The notes beneath the pieces are model-generated. The model was not told the DNA's origin. It saw nothing but the letters and a program-made list of their open reading frames with translations, and did not search any database. The translations under genes were made by a program, and so were the position numbers. DNA of 38,742 nt from Mycobacterium sp. GA-1841. GTDB lineage: Bacteria > Actinomycetota > Actinomycetes > Mycobacteriales > Mycobacteriaceae. The DNA lies in assembly GCF_001954135.1 (NCBI RefSeq), contig NZ_MBEQ01000098.1, positions 1 to 38,742 of the forward strand, in the 5' to 3' direction. This document shows, one piece after another, positions 1-6,908 of this stretch (positions within the stretch are counted from its first letter, which is position 1; the number at the start of each line of letters is the position of its first letter).

Positions 1-48
1 TACGACGAACACACCGCCTGGGCACACCGCGCACAAGCCGCCGCTTGA
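1..48 (+). CDS. 3' end of an upstream gene (partial, unidentified)
   Basis: Frame 1 reads about 15 residues (YDEHTAWAHRAQAAA) and ends in TGA. The composition looks like an ordinary alanine-rich protein C-terminus. It converges on the mmpL gene, whose stop lies 33 bp further on. Too little is present to name a family, and the frame choice is an inference from plausibility only. Confidence 0.35.
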   Translation, partial: YDEHTAWAHRAQAAA

Positions 49-81
49 CACTTAGCTCCCAGGGATGTCTCGCGGAGGGGA

Positions 82-2982
82 TCAAGCCAGGGTGTCCTGC
101 GGCTCGCGCTGGATCGGCTGCGGCCAGGGCTCCGGCTTGGGCCGTTGGCGCACCATCTGCGGCCACCAGAACCACTTGCCCAGCAGTGCGGCGATGGACG
201 GGGTCATGAAGGCCCGGATCACCAGGGTGTCGAACAGCAGACCCAGGCCGATCGTGGTGCCCACCTGGCCGATCACGGCCAGCTCGCTGACCGCCATCGA
301 CATCATGGTGAACGCGAACACCAGACCTGCGGCCGTCACCACCGAGCCGCTGCCGCCCATGGCGCGGATGATGCCGGTGTTCAAGCCCGCGTGTATCTCC
401 TCTTTGAGTCGGGAGACCAGCAGCAGGTTGTAGTCCGCACCCACGGCCAACAGGATGATCACCGACATGGCGAGCACCATCCAGTGCAGTTCCAGCCCGA
501 TCAGGTGCTGCCAGATGAGCACCGACAGACCGAACGCGCTGCCGAGGGAGATCACCACCGTGCCGACGATGACCGCGGCCGCGACCACACTGCGGGTGAT
601 GATCAACATGATGATGAAAATCAGGCACAGCGAGGCGATTCCGGCGATCAACAAGTCGTAGTTGGCGCCTTCCTGCATGTCCTTGAACGTGGCCGCAGTA
701 CCGCCGAGGTAGATCTTGGAGCCCTCCAGCGGCGTGCCCTTGATGGCTTCCTTGGCCGCCAGCTTGATGGCATCGATGTGCTTGATGCCCTCCGGGCTCA
801 TCGGATCGCCCTCATGGCTGATGATGAACCGCACCGCATGCCCGTCGGGGGACAGGAACATCTTCATGCCGCGCTTGAAGTCCGGGTTCTCGAAGGTCTC
901 CGGCGGTAGGTAGAACGTGTCGTCGTTCTTGGCCGCGTCGAAGGCCTGACCCATGGCGGTCGAGTTGTCCTGCATGGCCGCCATCTGATCCTGCATGCCG
1001 CCCTGGGTGGCCTGCATGGTCAGCATCATGGTCTTCATCGTCTTCATGGTGGCGATCATCGGCTGCATGTTCGCGATCATCACCGGGATCAACGCGTTCA
1101 TCTTGTCCATGTCGGGCACGATTCCCTCGAAATCGGCTGTCATGGTGTCGATTCCGTCAAGGGTGTCGAACACCGAGCGGATCGACCAGCACATCGGGAT
1201 GTCGTAGCAGTGCGGTTCCCAGTACAAATAGTTGCGGATCGGCCGGAAGAAATCGTCGAAATCCGAGATGTTGTCCCGCAATTGCTGGATGTCCGCGAGC
1301 ATCCCGTGCATGTTGCCGACCATGCTGTTCATCACGTCGCGCATCTGCTCCATCAACGCGATCATCTTGGTCATCGTGTCGATGGTGATCTGCATTTCGT
1401 CAGCCTGCTTGAGCATGTCGTCCATGCGGTCCTGCATGTACTTCTGATTCATGGTCTGGGTCGTGCCCTGCATGCTGATGTTGAACGGGATCGAGGTGTG
1501 CTCGATCGGTGAGCCCTGCGGACGGGTGATCGCCTGGACCCGAGAGATGCCGGGCACCTGGAAGATTCGCTTGGCGATCCGCTCGATCACCAGGAAGTCC
1601 GCGGAGTTGCGCAGATCGTGATCGCTCTCGATGAGCAGCAGCTCGGGGTTCATCCGGGCCGGTGAGAAGTGCCGGTCGGCCGCGGCGTAGCCACTGTTGG
1701 CCGGCAGGTCGGCCGGCATGTACTCGCGGTCGTTGTAGTTGGTTCGGTAGCCGGGCAGGGTCAGCAGACCGACCATCGAGATGGCGATGGTGGTGATCAG
1801 GATCGGTCCGGGCCAACGCACCACGGCCGCACCGATTTTGCGCCAGCCGCGGGTCCGTGAGGCCCGTTTGGGTTCCAGGGTTTTCCCGAACCGGCTGGCG
1901 ATGGTGATGATGGCCGGTCCGATGGTCAGCGCGGCGGCCACCACGGTCACCATGCCGATGGCCAGCGGGATGCCCAGGGACTGGAAGTAGGGCAACCGGG
2001 TGAAGTGCAGGCACAGGGTGGCGCCGGCGATGGTCAGGCCCGAGCCCAGCACCACGTGTGCGGTGCCGTGGAACATCGTGTAGTAGGCCTGTTCTCGATC
2101 TTCACCGGCTCCTCGAGCCTCTTGATATCGCCCGATCAGGAAGATCGCGTAATCGGTGGCCGCGGCGATGGCCAGGGTCACCAACAGGTTCGTGGCGAAG
2201 GTGGAGAGCCCGATGATGTTGTAGTAGCCCAGGAAGGCGATCATGCCGCGGGCTGCCGTGAGGGACAGCACCACCATGACCAGGGTGAGGATCACCGTGA
2301 TGATCGAGCGGTAGACCATCAGCAGCATGATGATGATGACCGTGAAGGTCAGCGCCTCGATCATCCGCATGCTGCGGTCGCCGGCGATGTTCTGATCGGC
2401 CGAGAGTGCGGCCGGGCCGGTGACGTAGGCCTTCAGTCCCTGGGGCGCCTGCACACTGTTGACGATGTTCTGGACGGCTTCGACGGATTCGTTGGCCAGC
2501 GCCTCGCCCTGGTTACCGGCGGTGTAGACCTGCACGTAGGAGGACAGACCGTCGGAGCTCTGCGCGCCCGAGGCGGTCAGCGGGTCGCCCCAGAAATCCT
2601 GGACGTGCTCGATGTGCTTTTTGTCGGCTTCGAGCTTGTCGACGATCTCGTCGTAGTACTTGTGCGCGTCGTCGCCGAGGGGGTGGTCGCTTTCGAGGAC
2701 GACCATCACCGAGCTGTTGGACTTGAACTCCTGGAACACCTCGCCGACGCGCTTCATCGCGACCATGGACGGTGCTTCGTCCGGTGTCATCGACACCGAA
2801 CGCATCTTCCCGACCTCTTCGAGCTGGGGGACGATGACGTTGAGGACGGCGATCAGCGCGATCCAGCCGATGATCAGCGGCACCGACAGGCGCCGGATCC
2901 ACTTGGCGATACCGCCGTGGTTGGTGTGTCGTGGTGCGGAGGCGACCGGGATCGATTCCGTCGGGGCGTCGTAATTGCTCAT
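82..2982 (-). CDS. MmpL4/MmpL5-type RND transporter
   Basis: An inner-membrane RND-superfamily exporter of 966 residues. The family uses the proton gradient to export lipids or siderophores; MmpL4 and MmpL5 export mycobactin and carboxymycobactin in M. tuberculosis. Membrane segment 1 is near residues 32-52, with clusters at about 208-365 and 777-930. Each transmembrane half carries the proton-relay Asp-Tyr pair, at D277-Y278 and D850-Y851. Residues about 505-680 form a long Met-rich coiled-coil insert containing a YWEPHCYDIPMC motif (C592, C598), which is diagnostic of the MmpL4/5 branch and absent from MmpL3 and MmpL11. The ATG overlaps the mmpS stop by 4 bp (ATGA), so translation is probably coupled to mmpS. 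The substrate cannot be read from sequence, and assignment between MmpL4 and MmpL5 is not safe. The upstream TetR gene is the likely regulator. Confidence 0.93.
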   Translation of the reverse strand: MSNYDAPTESIPVASAPRHTNHGGIAKWIRRLSVPLIIGWIALIAVLNVIVPQLEEVGKMRSVSMTPDEAPSMVAMKRVGEVFQEFKSNSSVMVVLESDHPLGDDAHKYYDEIVDKLEADKKHIEHVQDFWGDPLTASGAQSSDGLSSYVQVYTAGNQGEALANESVEAVQNIVNSVQAPQGLKAYVTGPAALSADQNIAGDRSMRMIEALTFTVIIIMLLMVYRSIITVILTLVMVVLSLTAARGMIAFLGYYNIIGLSTFATNLLVTLAIAAATDYAIFLIGRYQEARGAGEDREQAYYTMFHGTAHVVLGSGLTIAGATLCLHFTRLPYFQSLGIPLAIGMVTVVAAALTIGPAIITIASRFGKTLEPKRASRTRGWRKIGAAVVRWPGPILITTIAISMVGLLTLPGYRTNYNDREYMPADLPANSGYAAADRHFSPARMNPELLLIESDHDLRNSADFLVIERIAKRIFQVPGISRVQAITRPQGSPIEHTSIPFNISMQGTTQTMNQKYMQDRMDDMLKQADEMQITIDTMTKMIALMEQMRDVMNSMVGNMHGMLADIQQLRDNISDFDDFFRPIRNYLYWEPHCYDIPMCWSIRSVFDTLDGIDTMTADFEGIVPDMDKMNALIPVMIANMQPMIATMKTMKTMMLTMQATQGGMQDQMAAMQDNSTAMGQAFDAAKNDDTFYLPPETFENPDFKRGMKMFLSPDGHAVRFIISHEGDPMSPEGIKHIDAIKLAAKEAIKGTPLEGSKIYLGGTAATFKDMQEGANYDLLIAGIASLCLIFIIMLIITRSVVAAAVIVGTVVISLGSAFGLSVLIWQHLIGLELHWMVLAMSVIILLAVGADYNLLLVSRLKEEIHAGLNTGIIRAMGGSGSVVTAAGLVFAFTMMSMAVSELAVIGQVGTTIGLGLLFDTLVIRAFMTPSIAALLGKWFWWPQMVRQRPKPEPWPQPIQREPQDTLA

Positions 2983-3407
2983 GCAGATTTCACCAAGCAG
3001 AAGGTCTGGGCGTTCACGCCGTTGGAAGTTCTCTCGTCTTTGACCTCGTCATCGACGGTGATGCGGCAGCTGATCGTGTCGCCGTTGCCCTGGGCGACGA
3101 TGTTGGGGAAGACCGACGGTGCGGTGGATTCCAGGCGCAGCGTCCACGGCAGGGTGACCCCGTCGATGCGCTGCGGCTGGGCGTCGAGGTCGAGGTAGTT
3201 GACGTCGGCGTACGCGCCGGGTTCGCCGTAGATCTCGTAGACCACGACCTTGGGGTCGAACGGCTTGGTGTCATCGACCTTGGCGCTGGAGATGCCGGAG
3301 CCGTCGCCGGCGCCGAAGAACGTGCGCACCCGCATCACCGTGAAGCCGCCCACCACGACCACCGCGGTGATGATCAAAGGGATCCAGAACCGTTTCAGCA
3401 GCTTCAT
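2979..3407 (-). CDS. MmpS family accessory protein
   Basis: A 142-residue protein with one N-terminal membrane anchor (about residues 8-25, preceded by MKLLKRF) and a small extracytoplasmic beta-rich domain. This domain has the MmpS signatures KVVVYEIYGEPGAYADVNYLD and a C-terminal Cys pair (in ISCRI and TFCLV) able to form a disulphide. MmpS proteins partner the cognate MmpL; MmpS4/MmpS5 are needed for siderophore export in M. tuberculosis. The length of about 140 residues is normal for the family. An AGGGAA Shine-Dalgarno lies just before the ATG. The stop codon overlaps the mmpL start by 4 bp, and the start lies inside the 3' end of the degenerate methyltransferase-like ORF. All three should be on one transcript from the promoter region at 3988-4119. 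Confidence 0.92.
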   Translation of the reverse strand: MKLLKRFWIPLIITAVVVVGGFTVMRVRTFFGAGDGSGISSAKVDDTKPFDPKVVVYEIYGEPGAYADVNYLDLDAQPQRIDGVTLPWTLRLESTAPSVFPNIVAQGNGDTISCRITVDDEVKDERTSNGVNAQTFCLVKSA

Positions 3408-3981
3408 GTTCCCTGGTCGGCCTTTCGGAGGTCAGGTACGCGGTGACGTACCGGCTGGCTGCGAAGCTCCATCGCCACGTCGTGGTCATGTCGGCGTCGG
3501 CGGATTCCCACAACGGGGCATCCGCGTCGGCGTCCCCGCCGGAATCGTCCCGGAAGGGACTGGCCGATCTCTCCGAGATCAGCCTGCTGCCCGGCGTGCT
3601 GAGCGCGGTGATGTCGGCGACGAGCCGACACTGCTCGTGCAATGGGATGAAGGGTAGTACGCCCTCGGTGCTCCAGAGGGTGGGCCGCTCCGCGTCGAAT
3701 CCGGCCTGGATCAGTGTGGTGGACCAATCACCGCTGATGGCGGCGGGCACACCACGCACGGCGGCCGCCGGGGTGATACCCGTCACGGCGTCGATCTTGA
3801 CGTCGAGGATCGCCGGATCGTCGACGACGTAGACGGTGACCCCATCCGGCCAGGGGAGTTGGTACGGGCGCGGGTCGAGGTCGGAGGCGAGGAACACCAC
3901 CTGGTCGATGCCGGTGTCGACGGCGGCCAGGAGGTAGGAGTCGAGGAGTTCTGCGGCATCAAGCATGCATGCGCTCGGCAT
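3271..3981 (-). CDS. degenerate TIGR00027-type SAM methyltransferase fragment
   Basis: An open frame of 236 codons whose residues 20-135 match the mycobacterial leucine-carboxyl-methyltransferase-like family (TIGR00027). Compare VVFLASDLDPRPYQLPWP and YVVDDP with the family pattern ASGLDARAYRLPWP and YEIDQP. The roughly 90 N-terminal residues usual for the family (about 300 aa) are missing. In the SAM-binding loop Gly has become Asp, and the ribose-binding acidic residue has become Val. From residue about 192 the frame runs out of phase through mmpS, so the native 3' end is lost. A strong GGGGAGGAG Shine-Dalgarno 6 bp before the ATG at 3981 suggests it is still translated. A GTG at 3987 is an alternative start. 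It is probably inactive; expression may serve only to lead into mmpS-mmpL. Confidence 0.5.
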   Translation of the reverse strand: MPSACMLDAAELLDSYLLAAVDTGIDQVVFLASDLDPRPYQLPWPDGVTVYVVDDPAILDVKIDAVTGITPAAAVRGVPAAISGDWSTTLIQAGFDAERPTLWSTEGVLPFIPLHEQCRLVADITALSTPGSRLISERSASPFRDDSGGDADADAPLWESADADMTTTWRWSFAASRYVTAYLTSERPTREHEAAETVLDPFDHHRGGRGGRLHGDAGAHVLRRRRRLRHLQRQGR

Positions 3982-4016
3982 CAGCACTCCTCCCCGCGGG
4001 TTCCTTGCCGGATGTA

Positions 4017-4027
4017 AAGTGAAACTT
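4017..4027. promoter_or_regulatory. short inverted repeat AAGT-GAA-ACTT in the divergent promoter
   Basis: A 4+4 palindrome with a 3-bp spacer lies about 36 bp upstream of the minus-strand ATG at 3981. It overlaps minus-strand -10-like TAAGTT/TATAAG sequences at 4023-4030. It could be a second regulator contact or simply part of the promoter. The arms are short, so this is weak evidence. Confidence 0.3.
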
Positions 4028-4037
4028 ATACAGTCGG

Positions 4038-4056
4038 CTAACTGCGATCAAGTTAG
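4038..4056. promoter_or_regulatory. candidate TetR operator CTAACT-N7-AGTTAG
   Basis: A perfect 6-bp inverted repeat with a 7-bp spacer lies midway between the TetR gene (start 4120) and the divergent methyltransferase-like/mmpS/mmpL unit (start 3981). TetR proteins usually bind a palindrome in such a gap and repress one or both promoters. Assignment to the neighbouring TetR is inferred from position. Confidence 0.5.
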
Positions 4057-4119
4057 TTCGTTTAATTTACGGTGTGATCTAGCACCCTTGGATACGCTCA
4101 GCGCGACGAAGGGACAGGT

Positions 4120-4695
4120 GTGGCGAAGGCTGTTGCGCCGCGTGGCTTTGCGCGCGAGAGGGTGCTGGAAGCGGCGTTGAGCCTGTTCGCGGAGCACGGT
4201 GTCAACGGCACGTCGCTGCAGATGATCGCCGATCGGCTGGGTGTCAGCAAGGCCGCGGTCTACTACCAGTTCCACTCCAAAGACGAGATCGCGCTGGCAG
4301 TCATCCAGCCCGTCTTCGACGACATGATGAGGCTGGTCCGCATCGCCGAGTCGATGTCGTCGCCCGATGCGCGACGCGAAGCCGCCGTCAGCGGCATGGT
4401 CGATCTCGCCGTGCGGCACCGCCGGATGACCGCCGTCGTTCACGGCGACCCGGTCATCGACGGTCTGGTGCAGGGTCGCGCCGAGCTCCAGGACACCATC
4501 GAACGGCTCACCGTCATCCTGCTCGGACCCCATCCCGACGCCACCGGCCGGATCTGCATGTCGGTGCTCGCCTCGGGTATCTACGGCAGCGCCACCGACC
4601 CTGAGCTCAACGACATCTCGGACGAGGAACTTCACCGGGTGCTGTTGGATTGCGCGCAACGGCTACTGCCGGCGGCCTCCACATTGCAGGCCTGA
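4120..4695 (+). CDS. TetR family transcriptional regulator
   Basis: A 191-residue one-component repressor. The N-terminal TetR HTH spans about residues 10-58 (RERVLEAALSLFAEHGVNGT, then MIADRLGVSKAAVYYQFHSKDEI). The remaining about 130 residues are the helical ligand-binding and dimer domain, which gives no ligand clue. The GTG start follows a GAAGGGA Shine-Dalgarno 5 to 6 bp upstream; another GTG two bases earlier is out of frame. The gene diverges from the mmpS-mmpL unit across a 138-bp gap with an inverted repeat at 4038-4056, so it probably controls that exporter and itself. In other mycobacteria, TetR genes divergent from mmpS-mmpL pairs are known repressors of them. It ends 3 bp before the convergent HTTM gene. 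Confidence 0.88.
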   Translation: MAKAVAPRGFARERVLEAALSLFAEHGVNGTSLQMIADRLGVSKAAVYYQFHSKDEIALAVIQPVFDDMMRLVRIAESMSSPDARREAAVSGMVDLAVRHRRMTAVVHGDPVIDGLVQGRAELQDTIERLTVILLGPHPDATGRICMSVLASGIYGSATDPELNDISDEELHRVLLDCAQRLLPAASTLQA

Positions 4696-4698
4696 CGG

Positions 4699-6147
4699 CT
4701 ACCAACGGCAGGCCTCGGCACCCCACCCCGAGTCCACCGCACGGAAGGCGAGCAGGTGCCGTTGCCACCAGGGCAGCGGTGCGGCGAGCGCGGCATCGCT
4801 GACCGCATCGTCCGCCATGTGCGAAACCCCGTCGCGCACGTAGGCGAGACCGATGCCGTCGAGACCCGCGTCCCGCCAGAGCAACACACTGCGGCGCAAC
4901 TCGAGCCAGGGAATCCGGACCGGCGGGTCCTCCGACACCCAGCGGGCCTGACGGCGCAGGTACGTCAGGTCGTCGGTCCGGTCGGGTAAACGCAGACCTA
5001 CCACCGTCACCGTGTCGCGCTGGTAGCCGACGAGTTCGAGGGCGCCCATCCCGGGAAGCAGGTGATTGGTGGTGCCGTCCTCGGTGCGCAGGTTGGAAAA
5101 CATCGAATAGTTCGCGACGGTCTTGAGACCCAGATACGGCGTCAACCCGTTGACGAACGCCAGTAAGGGCACCAACAGCAACACGACGAGGGGTAGCCGC
5201 CGGGACTCCGTCGTGGCGACCGGCACGGCACGATATCGCTGCACCACCGCATACATGCCCGGACCCACGGCGACGGCCCAGGTCAGCACCAGCAGCGTGT
5301 GCCAGGGCAGGCCGATCGGGCTGTCCGGTGACTCGGCAGCACTCGACACCACGCTCAACAACACGTGCGCCGCGAAGCCGGTGAGCGCGACGCGGCGCAG
5401 CGTGCGGCGCGGCTGCCCGTCTACGGCGAACGCCTCCGTCGGGACCAGCAGCACATACACCGCGAAGACCACCGTGGCGAAGTCATAGAACGAGGCCAAT
5501 GCCAGCACCGAGTGGAATCCGACCCCCAGCAGCACGCCCCGATACCGCCACCGCGGCACGGCCAGCAACACCAGCAGGGCCGCCTCGATCACCACCGTGC
5601 TGACCGCCACGAATTGGCCCACCACCGGACCGGGCATCACACCGTCGACCCCGTTGATCCACAGGAGCTGGCTGAACAGCTCACCTCCGCACGATGTCGC
5701 CGGCGTGAAATACGCGGTGTTCAACTTGTCGAAGACCGTGAACAGATATACGACCAGCAACACCAGGCAGACCGGGCTGCGCGCACTCTGAAGCCAGCGG
5801 TCGACAAAGCCGTCGGGCCCGCTCGGAGCGCTACGATCCGCCAGCGCCCACACCGCCGCGCCGCCCAGGACCAGAGCCACCAGCAGGCTCATCACCAGAT
5901 GGTTCGATGCGGCCGGCAGGCTCAGCACCGCCATGCCCGCCCCGGCGATCAAGGCCAGCCCGGCCGAGGCGACCGAGCCGAAGAAGATCAGGGCCGGCAG
6001 GGCCGCCAGCAGGACGGGCAACGCCGCTTGAGGCTGGCTGTCGGAGAAGTGGAACACCAGGCCCATCGCGAACAGCATCCCGAACCAGCCGAGTTGCTCA
6101 CGGGCACCGGCATATTCGTCCGTTCGGACGTTGCTGCGCCAGTGCAT
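4699..6147 (-). CDS. HTTM-like polytopic membrane protein
   Basis: A 482-residue integral membrane protein with about ten hydrophobic segments between residues 20 and 340 and a C-terminal soluble domain of about 120 residues. The region around VFDKLNTAYFTPATSCGG, then a Tyr/Phe-rich GVGFHSVLALASFYDFA segment, resembles the HTTM (horizontally transferred transmembrane) family, which is related to vitamin K-dependent gamma-carboxylases. No carboxylase activity can be claimed. I place the start at the ATG at 6147 rather than further upstream, because the longer frame would run into the divergent SPW gene. A -10-like TACAGT lies exactly 7 nt before this ATG, which implies a leaderless mRNA. It converges on the TetR gene with 3 bp between stops. 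Function unknown. Confidence 0.75.
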   Translation of the reverse strand: MHWRSNVRTDEYAGAREQLGWFGMLFAMGLVFHFSDSQPQAALPVLLAALPALIFFGSVASAGLALIAGAGMAVLSLPAASNHLVMSLLVALVLGGAAVWALADRSAPSGPDGFVDRWLQSARSPVCLVLLVVYLFTVFDKLNTAYFTPATSCGGELFSQLLWINGVDGVMPGPVVGQFVAVSTVVIEAALLVLLAVPRWRYRGVLLGVGFHSVLALASFYDFATVVFAVYVLLVPTEAFAVDGQPRRTLRRVALTGFAAHVLLSVVSSAAESPDSPIGLPWHTLLVLTWAVAVGPGMYAVVQRYRAVPVATTESRRLPLVVLLLVPLLAFVNGLTPYLGLKTVANYSMFSNLRTEDGTTNHLLPGMGALELVGYQRDTVTVVGLRLPDRTDDLTYLRRQARWVSEDPPVRIPWLELRRSVLLWRDAGLDGIGLAYVRDGVSHMADDAVSDAALAAPLPWWQRHLLAFRAVDSGWGAEACRW

Positions 6148-6154
6148 TGAGAAC

Positions 6155-6160
6155 ACTGTA
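6155..6160 (-). promoter_or_regulatory. -10 element TACAGT of the HTTM gene (leaderless)
   Basis: TACAGT fits the mycobacterial TANNNT -10 consensus and ends 7 nt before the ATG at 6147. This spacing puts the transcription start at the A of the ATG. No Shine-Dalgarno is visible. Confidence 0.5.
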
Positions 6161-6283
6161 CCGGGCCGGTTTCCCGGGTTGCCCAACCCCACCGCCGCAG
6201 CGACGCCCTCGGCGTAATCTGGGAGGTGATGGATGGCTGCGGTAGGGCCCAAACACCTTGCTGCATAACGGAAAGGACAAGAA

Positions 6284-6724
6284 ATGAGTATGGTCCATTC
6301 ATCAATCGACCAGCATCCGGACATCCTGGCCCTGCGGGCCGGGTACGACCGTGTGGCCGAGTCGATGGCCGCCCAGATCACCTTCGGCCTGACGTTGCTG
6401 ACGGCGATGTATGTCGCGTTGTCGCCATGGATCGTCGGCTACGACGCCTTCGGCAGGCTCACCGTGAACGATCTGATCGTCGGCGGGGCGATCGCGCTCC
6501 TGTCGATGAGTTTCAGCTTCGCCCTGGACCGCGCGCACGGTATGACGTGGACGCTGCCCATTTTCGGTGTGTGGCTGATCATTTCGCCGTGGGTGTTCAT
6601 CAATGGGCCGACGGCCGGAATGATCTGGTCACATGTGATCAGCGGTGTACTCGTGATGCTGCTGGGCTTCACCGCGATGTACTTCGGCATGCAGGTGCGC
6701 AATACCGAAGTGCGCCAGGCCTAG
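6284..6724 (+). CDS. SPW repeat membrane protein (Rv0188-like)
   Basis: A 146-residue membrane protein with two SPW repeats: ALSPWIVGYD near residue 45 and IISPWVFING near residue 100. Each sits between pairs of hydrophobic helices, giving about four membrane segments. The short N-terminus contains SIDQHPDILALRAGYDRVAES, which is typical of actinobacterial SPW proteins. A clear AAAGGAC Shine-Dalgarno precedes the ATG. It corresponds in length and position to Rv0188, a conserved membrane protein of unknown function close to ilvD in M. tuberculosis. It diverges from the HTTM gene across about 136 bp. No activity can be inferred. Confidence 0.85.
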   Translation: MSMVHSSIDQHPDILALRAGYDRVAESMAAQITFGLTLLTAMYVALSPWIVGYDAFGRLTVNDLIVGGAIALLSMSFSFALDRAHGMTWTLPIFGVWLIISPWVFINGPTAGMIWSHVISGVLVMLLGFTAMYFGMQVRNTEVRQA

Positions 6725-6733
6725 CTGGTAGGC

Positions 6734-6753
6734 AGGTCCGGTGCGCCGGATCT
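6734..6753 (+). terminator. hairpin after the SPW gene
   Basis: The arms AGGTCCGG and CCGGATCT pair through 8 bp (one G-U) around a TGCG loop, starting 10 bp after the stop codon. There is no T-tract, as is common for mycobacterial terminators. The rest of the 184-bp gap to the LuxR gene shows nothing else convincing. Confidence 0.4.
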
Positions 6754-6908
6754 CGAGCCGACCTCTGCCGGCCGGCCGAGACTCTGTGTGCCCGATATCG
6801 CGACGTGTTCGCCGGACATTGCGTCAATTTGCGTCCGGTACCGGGCTTTGCGCCATATCCTGGGCAAACGACTTCCAAGACGGCGATGGCGGGTAACGAA
6901 CTGCTGAC

